A DNA stretch of 64,000 bases from Xiphophorus maculatus (GCF_002775205.1 NC_036447.1:10590501-10654500), one strand, 5' to 3'. Counted from the first letter of the stretch, positions 24,395-40,541 are shown. Notes: generated by a model not told the origin, from the sequence alone. Made by a program: numbers and translations.

Positions 24395-24660
24395 ATTTCA
24401 CAGAGCTCTGTTTAATCTAAAAATGACACTGCTCAACTCCAACCTACCAAGATGTTGCTGTAAAGAACAGAGAAACTAGTCAGAGTTGATGGCAAAATGG
24501 GTGGAGCAAAATGCAGCGCAGAGCTGAAAGAAAAAAGGTTTCATACTGGGGTGGAGGTTCAACTTCCAGCAGGACAATGGCCCACGTTTCCAAAGCAATC
24601 CATTGTCTGTACACACATGTCCTTGCAGTGTTATGGGGGGTCAGAGTACCTGGCAAGAAC
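24395..24660 (+). mobile_element. Tc1-like transposase fragment
   Basis: The phrase GAGGTTCAACTTCCAGCAGGACAATGGCCCACG is the degraded catalytic region of teleost Tc1-like transposases (normally encoding a FQQDNDPKH-like motif). Short and broken. Confidence 0.55.
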
Positions 24661-25641
24661 CCATCGCAAACCCAGGACCTTCTTGCTACAAGACAAGAGA
24701 TTAAGTGCTACTTTGTGTTCAAATAAAACTCACTAAAGTTTGTGTGAAAATGTGGAAAACCTCTGGGGGAATTAGTACTAATTCCTAAGTAGTAATTTTG
24801 CAAAGAATTGCATAAGTTGGTGAGTGAGATACAGCTGAAAATATCAATATGAACATTTATAGTATTTATTAATGACAACAGCTGGATGTAGATCCAGATT
24901 TGCTCCATAAAGAAAAGACAAGAAATGTGAAAATGTCCTTAAAAGTCTTGAAAGACTCATTATCCTTTATAGTTGATATGTTGTGTGCTGAAGTTTCAGC
25001 AATCTTCTCTTTGAGAATCACCTTGCTGGTGGTAAGATGGTGTTTCATGTCTACCCAACTGTTCTTTGGTATTTTTCAGATTTAGCTAAAGCAATTGGAG
25101 CAAACTGTGACAGGCCGTTGGTGAAAAAGTACATAAAGATCCTTTTAAGATAGCCTATCTGACTGGCTGTCAGTTATGGTTAGGTCATCTCTCTGTGGAG
25201 TCGTAATGTCTAAGAGATCAATATAGCAAAAAAATCCTCTGGAAAAGATGTTATACTGGTGTAAAAATGGGAGAAACTGAGCCACATTTCAGCAGATCAA
25301 AAGCTAAAGAGTTTTTGAGGTTATCCATTCAGGTGTATCCAATAGTAACAACTTGTTTTTACAGCAAAAAACAAGTGGTGGAACTGTTTTTTGTGTCAAA
25401 AAACAAATTGTGTCATTCTTTCTCACTCATACAGTGTGATGCAGTCTCTGGCTCTTTTGTAAATAATCAAGCAATTATTTTAACATTTCCAAAATATATT
25501 TTAAATATTCTCTGTCAAAGACACACCGATTTAAATTTGCAACATGCCCAAAAAGTTTCTTTTTAAAAACACAATGACAAAACATAGGAACAATATTTAG
25601 ACAAAATTAAAGCCAACCTTCTTTGAGACCTCATTATTAAG

Positions 25642-26086
25642 TTAAAGGGGTAGTATGTATTTTCCAGGCACATAGACCAAGTAACTATGCTACTTTCAGT
25701 TAGTATAAAAAATGCTGCATAAATCAAACTAAAAAAAAATTACTTTACAATTTGATGCCTCTGTTTCTTTAAGAAGCTCCTACTCTTACCGACACTCCGC
25801 TTTAGCACATCACCACAACAATGCTTCTCATTATTCAGTTAACTGTTCTTAGAGTTAGACTGAGAAGTTTATATGCTGAGCTCAGCAGACTCACAGTTCC
25901 ACCAGGTGTTTGCTAGAGCTGCTGCTGCTAGTCTGATGGAGCTGAGCAAGGAAGTGCTCTGCTCAGCTCAGCTGAAAACTGCAGCTCCAAGGAGGAGCTT
26001 TGTGATAGCAGGCATGTAGGCAATCTTGAATGATAACATGATATGAAACTCAAAAAAGTCCATTTTACATAAAACCCTCCCTTTAA
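25642..26086. mobile_element. MITE with TTAAAGGG termini
   Basis: The left end TTAAAGGGGTAGTATGTA mirrors the right end ACATAAAACCCTCCCTTTAA. About 445 bp, non-coding. The TTAA at each extreme would fit a piggyBac-type target, but could also be part of the inverted repeat. Confidence 0.6.
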
Positions 26087-26399
26087 GAGGAGAGATAAAG
26101 TCAGTTGTGGTCAGCACCACTTGGAAGTAACTTTTGTAAAATATGCTTACTGGTCAGACTGACATCAGAGTTTTCAGTTTCCAACCCATAGTTCACCGGT
26201 CAAAGCCTATCAAGAAGAAAATTGTCTCATCCCGGTCACAAGCTGATTTTCTCTAAAAATGACTGGAACTGCAAACTTTTATATCCGGAACATTACCAAA
26301 AAAACAGAGATTTGCCAGGAAACACTGGATATCTGAAAGTCTGTGCATTGAGAAAGAGCATAAGCTCTCTTGAAGTTTAATTTTTTAATTTATACATTT

Positions 26400-27120
26400 T
26401 TTGGATGCGAGTAACAAGTCTTGCTTGGCAGTGCCCACTTTGCAACGTTGGACCGTCTCGGTACGGGCAAAGTTAATGACTGGTGGAATAAATGTCTATC
26501 CGTCTTCCTGCCTTTGCTTTCTGAGAGATCATCACTAGGCTGTAAATCACATCCAGGGCGTGCTCCCTCCACAGTATCCCTCATTATCAGTCACCCGCTG
26601 CTCCCTCCGTCCATTTGTCACATGAAGTCACCACATAAACTTATAGCATCTGTAGGCACTGAGTGGTGTGCTGAGGGCAACACATCCTCTTAACCTCTGT
26701 GTGCATTTCATCCATCACCCACTGACATTCCCACTCAAACGTATACACAAACACACACCCACTGTCATCCATCTCCCTTAACTCGGCCATATTCATCCAT
26801 CTATGCATCCCCTCCTTGTCATAAGCCATCCATATCTCACCCACTCTTTCCTCCCCTCATCCCTCTGCATCATAATGAGGCTGAACCATCCATTCATCAG
26901 CGGCCCACCCCCTCCTTCGTCCCAGAGGAACAGGATGGTAGTGCTCCTCCCTGGCTGGCTGCTGATGGGATCTCTGGAGACCAGCTCAGCATTACCACTT
27001 CCAAGATCCTGGAGGAGGCGGATGGGCAGCATGCTGCTGCGCACACACTCAGCAAAACAGCCGTGCCCACGCATGCGCCTACACATCAATGAGCAGCAAA
27101 CTGTTGGGAGGACGGTTTTT
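26400..27120. other. Non-coding block with degenerate CATCCAT repeats
   Basis: CATCCAT-type words recur at 26690-26900, and a G/C-richer patch follows at 26900-27110. Several overlapping open frames exist on both strands but none has family features or splice borders. Possibly an upstream regulatory region of rab3d. Confidence 0.35.
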
Positions 27121-27455
27121 TGCAGTTAGTTTAGTACAAAGAAGGCAAGTTTTTTTCCACATGAAAGCAAACATACCACACCGAAGCAGATTTAGTTGGC
27201 AAAGATAAAGAAACTTCTCTAACAAGAACAACTCATCCCACTTTTAAACGACTACAAATGTCCCCGATTTTCTACAAATTAAATCCGTAAAAAAAAAGTT
27301 ATCATTAAGTCGAAACACGACTCGTGGCTATGCTTTATCTGGTCTGGCTGCAACAAAGCACCATATGGTATGGTAGGTATACAAAAACAAACAACAACAA
27401 AAAACACCTCCACTGCCTCCCCGACTGGGTGAAACACACGTGAACGCAACTTTAC

Positions 27456-27543
27456 CTTGGACGTCGTTTATGATCTGCACTTCTCCGTCCTTCTCCACAA
27501 ACCGCCACCTGAGAGCCGAAAGTTGCGTGCTGCTATTGGCCAC
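27456..27543 (-). promoter_or_regulatory. rab3d: Likely rab3d promoter and 5' UTR exon
   Basis: A good donor (CCAAG|GTAAAG, boundary 27456) on the minus strand lies 3.7 kb upstream of the rab3d start exon, in locally GC-richer DNA. A CCAAT box (GGCCAATAG, about 27534-27542) lies roughly 75 bases upstream of the donor. An ATG at 27543 overlaps the CCAAT box and opens a frame that would run out of frame over the rab3d start, so I take it as promoter rather than coding. Confidence 0.4.
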
Positions 27544-27599
27544 TCCAGCTCAGGTGCTCGCCTCCCGGACCGCCACCCCGGTGCATGTGCCTGACACTG

Positions 27600-29040
27600 G
27601 GGCATCCACTGTGTAACGTGTCAAGTTAGACAAAGGGAAAAAAGAAGAGAAACACTTCCGGTTGGAGCTCACAAAAATAAAGGGCTTCGTAAAAGAGGAT
27701 AAATGTTTTCTACGAATGATAAACTGCGCATATTTTAACATCACACACTTTATTTTTCCAATTTTGTCTCTGTTCTTCAGAAAAAAATGATCTTGCTATA
27801 AATTGAGATCCAAATTATGTCTAAAAGGTAGGCGGGCCACGCCTGGAGAGAAGAGAACAAAAAGTAGACCACCCCAAAATTATACTCGGATAAGAAGAGA
27901 GATAATAATATCACTCAAGTAAAAGAAAGCACAGTGTAGTAAAACTATTTTTAAATGTTTTTTTTAAAAAGGTTGCTCGACTAAATATAACTATTTTATA
28001 CCCATCACTGTATAGGTCAACTGTTATGTTTGTCCTCCTTGCCTACTGCTCGAAAGAGAGCAGGTAAAGGGTTAGGAGACTATTTTAGTCAGCAACCATA
28101 TGGAGTGTCCAAAGTTGCTGAATCAGCGCATGTCCTGTTAAACTGACCTCCTCCCTCTATGGAAGTCCAGAAGTGCTGCAGTTCATAAAACAGAAAATCA
28201 AATATTACTTCTTTTTTCATGATGATCAATAGCGATTTTAAACAAATATATCAGTAGCTTATTAAATAAATATTTAATTGGATATGTCAAGCTCTGAGAA
28301 CTACTTCTTATTGTAAATAAGTAACACATTTTTTATTTGCTTTCATCTTAACATTTTCTGTTTTAACAACAGTTTTCACTACAGTATACCATTTATGGTC
28401 TGAGTCAAATATTTTTGGGTGAGTCCCCTATTATAACATTTCTTTTGAACTGTAATCCAAAATAAAAAAAGATAAAACCAAGCCATACTCTTGAAAGGAA
28501 GAAAAATCCACATTTTCAGTCATTGATTGTCATTGACATATGTGGTCAACATTTGTTTTGAAGGTGCTCTCTTGGTACATGACATTTAGTAAACTTCAAC
28601 ATTGTTGAGCAACAACCTTTACCCACACCCATGACCTTTCTGTTAAGCTGACAGAGTCTGACAGAGCGGTGATTTTAGAAAATTACCGCTGCAAGGATGT
28701 TAATATTTTAGACGTGATCTTTAAAATACAAAAAGTCGGACAAGCGGATTCTTTTTTTCTTCAAAGTGTTGGACAAGCAGAGTCAGGAAAAGTCAAATGT
28801 TTCGTGTTTAAACAAGATCCCCTCTACACATCAAAAATCCACAAGCAAAGATGCACACAAACAATTTGGAACAACATAAAACATGTTACAGCAACAGCAA
28901 AAAAAAAAAAAAAACTGCACCTGGTAGAAAAATGATGCAAGACTGCTACAACGAGCCTCCAGTCAAAACACAATAATCTTACATTTTTACAGCCACTGCA
29001 ACTCAGTGCTGAACATATATGAAGATTTCCACAAACTTGT
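27600..29040. other. Intergenic DNA between rab3d and pld6
   Basis: AT-rich, with a poly-A run at about 28898-28914. The + strand frame at 28669-28935 shows no family features. A palindrome AGCTCTTAGAT-TATCAG-ATCTAAGAGCT lies at about 29092-29119. Nothing else supported. Confidence 0.5.
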
Positions 29041-29049
29041 ATCCACAGT

Positions 29050-29055
29050 TTTATT
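29050..29055 (-). terminator. pld6: Polyadenylation signal of pld6
   Basis: AATAAA on the minus strand about 490 bases after the pld6 stop codon. Confidence 0.5.
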
Positions 29056-29542
29056 AAACATACAGCAGAATGCTATCGCATAAAAAACCTCAGCTCTTAG
29101 ATTATCAGATCTAAGAGCTAAGAACAACATTAAATGTGTGACATGGTATAAAACAAGTATATATATATATTTTTTGTTAAATCAACAGCATGCATTTATC
29201 TATATTGAAACAATAGGGATTCTGTTTACTGGTGGACACATTGTTTTGGAATACTGGGTCACCATCTGTAAACTAGTCCATTGGTTAATACCTAAACTGA
29301 ATTGTTTTTAGCAACAAAAAAGAAACACTAAAACAGTCCACAACAAATTGTAAAGTAAATGTCGACTGAATGATTAAACAAGTCTAATTCCCTTCAGAGT
29401 ATCTCAGAATCATTTTAACTTGACTCAGTTAAAATGAACTTGATTCAGTGACACACCAAGAAAAGATCTACAAGGCAAGCTGAATAAACTAATTTTGCTC
29501 ACACATCTCCAGCTGTCAGTGACCATCATGGCTAATCACGTA

Positions 29543-29769
29543 TTAGCTCTTATAGAATCGAGCTGGATCATTAAGAGCCCATATCTGGTTGAACTCCTTG
29601 ATGAAGGGTTGAACCAACTCTGCCTCCTCCGTGATGATGATGTTCTCCATGTTGCTCTGCACTGCTGTCAATGTCCAGTTTAGGGAGCCGGTGATGAGCT
29701 GGCGGCCATCCACCACTGCAAACTTGTGGTGCATGTGCACAGAGCCAGCATCACATCGCACGCAGACGC
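29543..29769 (-). CDS. pld6: pld6 exon 3 (residues 137-211, catalytic HKD, stop)
   Basis: VCVRCDAGSV, HMHHKFAVVD, ITGSLNWTLTAVQSN, and the end LNDPARFYKS. The acceptor is CCATAG. Confidence 0.92.
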
Positions 29770-30126
29770 CTATGGCGAGAATGTTGGACAAGGGAGAAAG
29801 CCATGGAAAGTGAGGGAAACCTTTCATATTTGGATTCATCACACATACTGAGTGTTGTGATGTTGAGTTTGGATTTGAGTTTTCAGTCATTGAGAATGGT
29901 TATGCAGTTTTTGATTACTCAATTATTGTATCAATTATTCCACATAAACCTATACCTTTAATGTTTACCATGTAGACGTATTACATATATATATATATAT
30001 ATATATGGAGTGAAAGAGGACATGAAGGTAGTTGGTGTGAGAGAAGATGCAGAAGATAGGATTACATGGAGACGGATGACTCGCTGTGGCGACCCCTAAA
30101 GGGAAAAAGCCGAAAGGAAAAGAAGA

Positions 30127-30168
<42 letters not shown>

Positions 30169-32541
30169 CAGGACTTGCAGAGAAAATCATATATGTTTAT
30201 ATCTGCAAGCCCGTAAAAAAGACCAAACACAAAAAAACACAACTAAAATCTGAATGGGTCGAATTCAAATCAAATTCAGCTCGATTGGACTAAATTTTCT
30301 TAACTTTGGATGATATCTGATTGGCCGACACCAAATTCGCCCACTACTCTTATATACCTTTGCAAAGGACTGAAAATTATCAAGTCCAATGGACCCTTTC
30401 TCTTAGGACTACGGGATGGTTAAAAAAAATTGGTATTGCTCAAAAATCATAATCGGTAGATCAAGCTTTTTAAAGATAAACTGCAATCGCTACATCCCTA
30501 TACTTTAGAATATTTTTGCGCTGAGAAGTTTATGGCTGTCTGGCTGCAACAGTACCCCAAGTCATTACCGTTCTACTACCAAACTTAACAGCTGCATGAG
30601 GCATTTGCTCTGCTGTTTGAGTTTCCTTGCATAGGCATCTGTGTTATCAATAGTAGCAGTGTGGAATCAGCTGTGTGTTGATTTAAGTCATTTTAGTCAC
30701 AAATATAGACCAGATTTTATACCAAAACCCTAAACAGTAAAGAGTGTGTACTTTCTTTTTGTCATGACTGTATTTTTACAAACACCAGGCTACTTCAATC
30801 AAACTGCGACTGCAAACTGAATGACCTTGTGGTGGACCCAGTGGCATTCAGCAGGAATAAACAGCTTTTGCAAAACAAAATATGGAACAGGAGCTTAATT
30901 TTCCTCTAGCCAACTTAATTTTCCTGACGTTTGCATTCAACATTCACTTAGGCACACACAAACACACACTCAGAAACACTTTGCCTAATAACATTTGCTG
31001 TCTGGTTGCCAGCTTTGTACTTACTTAATTCTAACCCGACCATATGCAGCGACAGTGATTTATTAAATGCAGAAGGGACTGAGAGACAGAGTGAGACAGC
31101 ATGAGTCACACATGTGATACAAATCTTTCAAAGCACTATTACTCTGAGTCATTGAAGGGCTTGTAGAGGCAACCTCAACTAACCCCATTATCTCACTGCT
31201 CGCCATTATAGATCATGTGGGACTTACTGACAATGATACTTCAGGTCTGAAAGCCTGGAGCAAGCTCCTGTTATTGAGTAAGACTAGCGTCATGCTCACT
31301 GTATCTTGAACTAAATGTGTCTATAATGGTGCTAAATAGGTTCATAGCAACCTTTTATTGTATATCTAAAATGTTTCTACAAGGGAGTCATGACTCTATA
31401 TCCACAACCCTTCTAACATTTTGTGATGGGAGGACCCTTGACCACAATTCATTTTGATTTTTATAGCAACAGTTTACAATAAACTGAAGCTCAGAAAAGA
31501 CAATTCTATTTATATACGCTTAAGTTTATATTAATCAAGTAAAGTACAGCATCATATTTTATTGACTGGGGTTACGAGAGAAATCGCGTGTTAAAATTCC
31601 AAACTTTCCAGATTCCAATCAGCTGCATTTCCTGTTCCAAGTACAAAAGTTAAACGTGAATTCCCAGACGATTTTTGCTATTGAGTTCACACTTCCAACA
31701 AGATACTTGCAAAACTACAGGACCGGCAGATGGATGGAAAAGTTTACAAATACAACTTATTTTTATCTTTTATTCTGAAATGGAAACCAAAATAAATTGA
31801 TCAAATAATTCTAAAGGATAAGTTATTACATGGAAAATAAATTTGATCGTTGTACAAAAAGAGAGTGTAAAAATAGTGTTTCTCTTACCAGCCTTGCGAA
31901 GAGCTCCTATTTGTGAGCCTGTGATGGCAGAATAGTGCTTGTCACTAAGGACTCGGACAGTTACGCCCTTGCTATGCAACAGGAGCACAGCTCTACTCAG
32001 ATCCATGTTTGAAAAAGAAAAAACACACAGGTCCAGTGAGGAGGAGGCAGAGAGGATGTGGCGGAGGAGACAAGAGAAAGACGTCTCTACACCGTGTGGC
32101 AGTGGACAGAAACATGAGCTGAAGCAGAAACAAAGAAGCAAGTCAGAGGCCTGTGCTGATCCATACATCTCATACTACTGTATTGCTACATGCAAATGCA
32201 CTGACATGACAACATAGGTTTTCAGAACTATGTGAAACTCTCAAAATGTAGTGGTTAAAATTCACCAAAATGCCTTCAAAAAGTCAAATGTTGAGAATCT
32301 AATGTATTCTTCATATGTTTAGTTTGTGAGACATTACACTAATTTCATCACGTTGGTCTTACCAAGCTGAATTTTGGCTGAGCAAGTGCTCCACACAAGC
32401 CACCTTTGACGGGAAGAAGAGGACCTTGTTGAGGGTTCTTCTGCGCCTGCAGCGACCAAAGACCCAGCCAAGCAGCTCCAGACTGAGAGAGAGGGCCACC
32501 ACTCCCAGGCCAACAATCTTCACACTCCACATCAGTGACAT
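29543..32541 (-). CDS. pld6: Pld6 (mitoPLD/Zucchini-type phospholipase D); complete, 3 exons, 211 aa
   Basis: Pld6 sits on the outer mitochondrial membrane. It is known both as a cardiolipin-hydrolysing enzyme and as the Zucchini-family nuclease of piRNA biogenesis. Exons are 32363-32541, 31889-32118 and 29543-29769. The product has an N-terminal membrane segment (IVGLGVVALSLSLELLGWVF, about 9-28), then FFPSKVAC. A cysteine/histidine set (C49, C62, C64, H68 in CFCPLPHG) matches the Zucchini zinc-binding pattern. Next come SSLDLCVFSFS, GVTVRVLSDK and ITGSQIGALRKAG. The single catalytic HKD motif is H150-x-K152-x4-D157 (in HMHHKFAVVD), with the GSLNWT partner. It is slightly shorter than mammalian PLD6 because the C-terminal tail is short. 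Exon phases agree with the conserved protein text. Divergent neighbour of elof1. Confidence 0.93.
29985..30167. repeat. Two (AT)n tracts around a LINE tail
   Basis: (AT)n at 29985-30006 and 30129-30167. They enclose a segment (about 30023-30125) that contains GATGACTCGCTGTGGCGACC and CCGAAAGGAAAAGAAG, the conserved 3' end of a common fish non-LTR retrotransposon. It lies in pld6 intron 2. Confidence 0.6.
30170..31888 (-). other. pld6: Remainder of pld6 intron 2
   Basis: AT-rich. No exon, known repeat or RNA recognised. Confidence 0.5.
31889..32118 (-). CDS. pld6: pld6 exon 2 (residues 60-137)
   Basis: Zinc-site cysteines and histidine, then SSLDLCVFSFSNMDLSRAV through GSQIGALRKAG. Acceptor TTCTGCTTCAG, donor GTAAGA. 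Confidence 0.9.
32363..32541 (-). CDS. pld6: pld6 exon 1 (residues 1-60)
   Basis: MSLMWSVKIVGLG through LLSQNSA. The last codon is split (TG + C) across donor GTAAGA. A weak acceptor-like GAGTTAG abuts the ATG, so a separate 5' UTR exon is possible. Confidence 0.9.
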
Positions 32542-33276
32542 CTAACTCACATTACAAATTCAGTTAAGTCCAGCCATCTTCTATTGATCCTCTTACATCA
32601 GGATAACAATCATCTGGTATAAGAATATAACTGTGTTTTGCTGTGCATTACAATTAGCATTTTCAAATACAGTTGAATAAACTGTATAAATTGCAAATGT
32701 ACTTGTGTAGAAGAATTAAAATGGACCCTTTTTAGTAAGATTCTCAGTCAACAGCACAGTGGCTGGAAACCTTTTTTTTCCCACATTTTGTCATGTTACA
32801 ACCAAAGATTTAGTGTATTTTATTGGGATTTTATGTGGCAAATCAATGCAAAGTAGTGCATAATGGTGTGTTATAAGGAAACAGATTTTTCTTTTTTTGT
32901 CAACAAGAAAATTGCTATATGTGGCGAAAAACTGACACTGCACATTACCCTGAATATGCTAATGATGAAAAATAGCGGTGGCATTATCATGCTGTGCGGA
33001 TGCTGAAAACATAGCTGCAAAAGACTTGTGACTGGGCAGAGGTTCAATTTTCAGCAGGAAAATGATCCTAAACAAACAACCAGAGCAGCAGCAAAATGGT
33101 CTAGAACAAAGAACAATCATGAATCAGAATGGCAACATCAAAGTCCAGACACATAAATCAAAGCGGGAACATGTGAAAAGACACAATTTCCATTAAATCT
33201 AACTGGCTTGAGCTATATTTGGAAGAGAAAAATGCCAGTCTAGATGTGCAAAGCTCATAGAAACATACTCTATACC

Positions 33277-34656
33277 AGTGGGGCTGCGGACCGTACCGGT
33301 CCGTGGTACCAATTGGTACCAATTTGTCCCGCACCAATTGGTACAGCACAGGAAATAATTAAATATTTCCGTTTTATGTATTATTTGAGTCTGGACGATC
33401 CTTTAACCGGATTCTCTCGGTTACGTCTTGCGCGCCAACATTGAGCCCACCAGCAGCAAAATGAGTAAGAAACAGATCAGATGTCTTTGGAAAGTTTCTT
33501 TGCGAAGGGGAAAAGGCCCAGAGAAGAGACAGGAGAATTGATTTATCCCGGACCGGAAGGTGATTCTCACATACTAAGCCCGCTCTAAATAATATGCGGC
33601 GACCGGCTCGCTGATGAGGCAATGAAGCCTTCAAACTGCTTCGCCACATAGAGACCAAGCACCCTGTGCATAAGCAACACTTCCGGTGTCATTGTCTCCC
33701 AGATGGGACTATCTTGTTGCAGAGAAACAAGCTCAGGGATCCCATTAATTTTTTTATCGTTATAGTGAGTAAAAATTTTCAAGATAGTAAAATGTTCGTT
33801 TTGCATCTGTATCTTATTTTGAAGGGATGTTTAAACGTTACCATAGCGACCAGAGTCAGAGAGCGTTAGGACAGTGGTCGAGAGGAGAGGAGTAGAGCTT
33901 GTGAGTCTTTAGTCTGGTTCACACGGCATGATTTAAAAATTGTCGGCCGATTTTCCAAACCTCTGATCACACACGAGCCGATAAAAGTACAACAGGTTCG
34001 ATCGGTTCTTGGGTCCAGCCACACGGCAGGAGCAACACACTACACACGAACCGATTCCACTCACGAACATCCCGATTCCAGAAGAAAATCCCGTAAAACC
34101 CCAACATACCATACGTGAATTTAGAACAAACAAACACGGATGACGATGTAGTAGCAGTGGTGGTAGTTTGTGGACTCATTTTAAGCGATAAAAGACGAAA
34201 CAAAAAGAAAAGGCGTTGGATTGAAGACGGCGGGAGCAGGCGCTCTATTTGCTGCATTGTGATTTGGAGGCGAGTTATGTTTTTCGTAGTTAACAGTTTT
34301 AACTGGATAAACATCCATGTTTATTAAGCCCATGGCAGTTTCCACATGTCATCTCCGATGTCCACCTGACTCTCGGATGCGCCATGTCAGCTTTTTGGTA
34401 GTCCCTCCATGCTTACGTCACCGCGTTTTCTGATTGGCTACCTGTCGCATTCAACATTCAATAGGTTGCGTTCTCGCTCCCAGTTAGGGAAACCAGGGCA
34501 AAAAAAATGCAAAATTGTGCCATCTGAACTAGGCTTTAGCTTACACACCAACATGCAGAAGCCTTATCTGACGACTCAGCGCTCCGCCCACCGGGCCGCA
34601 GTAAAATAGCCAAGTCTTGACCGGACCGCGGTGATTAAAAAGGTTGGGGACCAAGT
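33277..34656. mobile_element. hAT-like element inserted in the Tc1 relic
   Basis: The right end (CCGGACCGCGGTGATTAAAAAGGTTGGGGACC) is the well-known terminus of fish hAT elements, and the left end (GGGGCTGCGGACCG) is a decayed partner. It holds ACATTGAGCCCACCAGCAGCAAAATGAG, the usual start of its transposase message. It is itself interrupted at 33911-34535. No 8-bp duplication is clear. Confidence 0.55.
33911..34535. mobile_element. Harbinger-like MITE nested in the hAT element
   Basis: The left end AGTCTGGTTCACACGGCATG mirrors the right end TGTGCCATCTGAACTAGGCT, with TTA-type flanks. About 625 bp. Gives a three-deep nest: MITE in hAT in Tc1. Confidence 0.55.
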
Positions 34657-35045
34657 TGTCATCCCAATGGCTGACTTGAGGAGCCTTGTCAATTTAAATA
34701 TTTGTATTTTTTCCTTATAATTTACAAACATGCACTGCATTGTCCATTTTAATCACATAAAATCCCATTAACAAAACATTAAAATTTGTGGCTGTAATAT
34801 GAACAATTATGAAGGGTGTAAGCATTTTGTAAGACTTTGAATCTTCTCACAAAGGTTTTCTAATATATTTTTCTCTACTATTATGCAGTTTAAATACATA
34901 TTTAAACATTATTAATTTAAATAAACTAGTTCTTATTATAACAGTATAATTGAAACACATCTGATATAGAACACCTTCATAAACGTTAAAATATATTTAC
35001 AACACAACTACTGATCATTTAGCTTTTGTCAGCTAGCGTAGCTAG

Positions 35046-35079
35046 CTGCTTTACCGATAAACTGATTACGGTAAAGCAG
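35046..35079. repeat. Perfect 11-bp inverted repeat upstream of elof1
   Basis: CTGCTTTACCG, 12 bases, CGGTAAAGCAG. Lies about 220 bases upstream of the CCAAT cluster. Confidence 0.8.
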
Positions 35080-35267
35080 GAAGTTTCTAAACAGCGCAAT
35101 ATGGCAAGGTCAGTGTGACGGACAAGATATAAAAACGGAGACCCTATGGAACAAATACGGGTTTAGCAACAGTTTCAAGTCAAAACAAGAAACATGAACT
35201 GGTTTTAACCCCAAACCTGCTAAAGTTTCTGTCGCCACCATGCGGGAGAAAGACTTGTCAGGTTCTG

Positions 35268-35333
35268 CCAATCGATGTGACTGTCGTCTCCGGCAGCCAA
35301 TGGGAGATCGTGACGTAAACGCTATCCTCCAAT
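35268..35333 (+). promoter_or_regulatory. elof1: elof1 promoter: three CCAAT boxes and a CRE-like site
   Basis: CCAAT occurs at 35268-35272, 35297-35301 and 35329-35333, spaced 29 and 32 bases, the spacing typical of NF-Y targets. TGACGTAA (CRE/ATF-like) lies at 35311-35318. The first donor is at 35418/35419, so transcription probably starts at about 35370-35400. The open frame at 35240-35422 overlaps the boxes and is most likely not translated. Confidence 0.65.
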
Positions 35334-35384
35334 CACTTCAATCGGACCGTTGTTGGTACCGTGACTTAAGGAACCCTTTTGCTG

Positions 35385-35418
35385 AGCTCTCCAACGTGTA
35401 TGATCAGCCTGAACTCAG
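35385..35418 (+). other. elof1: elof1 non-coding first exon
   Basis: Ends at CTCAG|GTAAAT (35418). The next exon begins after GCTCACCCAG (35721), 21 bases before the elof1 ATG. The start point is inferred from the CCAAT cluster. Confidence 0.55.
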
Positions 35419-35729
35419 GTAAATACGATTAAACTTCCTCTAGTTAACCTGTAACAGTCACGCAGTGCTCCGTTGTTGTTAGTAAATGAAAGCACTGGAA
35501 AAGTAGTTTTCTTTGAAAAATATAGTCGATGTGTCTTTTATCCGGAGGTGAATAAAGTTGTCAAGCAAGTCAACAAACATGCTAACGGTAGCCTGCTAAG
35601 TTAACAGCATGAAGTATTGACATAATTTAGGTCCCGTTGTAGTCATTAATAAGGTTGTATATTCGCTCATATTTGGTGATATCTTCTTTGAACAGTGTTT
35701 GTTTTGTGTTGCTCACCCAGACTTTATAA

Positions 35730-39815
<4,086 letters not shown>

Positions 39816-40535
39816 TCCTCATGGAGCTGGACGCGCCTCAGGAAGCTGGAGAGGTCGGACATGCGTTAATAGGGCCGCGCCTATTCAGATCATGCTGCTT
39901 CAAGGATACAGTTGAAACATTGAACCATGATAATTTGTGAATTTTGATGGTCAGTAAAGACATACAACTCTGGTAGCAGCGGATTCGCTTCAGACTCCTC
40001 AGCAAAAACCTGTTTGAGAAAAACAACTTTCATTCTGATTAAGTTTATTGTACGATAGTAACCTACGACTTTAGCTTTAAATCAGATTTTATATAATTTC
40101 TTCTGTGTTTTTAAATGTAATGTTAGATGGCCCTGAAACAAATGCTGGCTTTTTAGAAATAAAGTAGGAATCAAGATATTTAGTTTATTCTAACTGCTAG
40201 ATATTGCAGATTCATAATTTATGCAAAAAGTGCATAATTTGAAGAGGTCAGGTCCTTGCATGTAATTGTGAGATCAGTAAGTACTGGATGAAGTATATTA
40301 AATTAACTCGCAATGATCAATTTATGCAAAGGTTTAAAAATTCAAGCTCTGCAGCTTTTTCACCTTAATCCCTCTACAGGATCTCTTTGATTTGCAACAT
40401 TGTCTTATTTACTGTATTAAAACGTGGAGCTAGTGGGAACTTCTTAAGGTGGATTTAGATGAAATTTAGGTAAATGATGCTTTGAATTAGTTATTTTGTC
40501 TTAAATGCTGCAGATTGCCACTTAATTTTTGTATA

Positions 40536-40541
40536 AATAAA
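40536..40541 (+). terminator. elof1: elof1 polyadenylation signal, proximal
   Basis: AATAAA about 720 bases after the stop codon, in GTATAAATAAAGTAACC. Confidence 0.45.

Larger units (their letters stand above)
32755..34845. mobile_element. Tc1-like transposon relic split by later insertions
   Basis: The left part (32755-33270) has ACATTTTGTCATGTTACAAC, a decayed transposase region and AATTTTCAGCAGGAAAATGATCC. The right part (34660-34845) has the mirrored CACATAAAATCCCATTA end. Between them lies a hAT-like insertion. No intact transposase. Confidence 0.6.

Noticed and set aside
26793-27129. Paired + and - strand frames of about 100 codons
   Set aside because: No family features, and the frames lie in CATCCAT repeat sequence upstream of rab3d.
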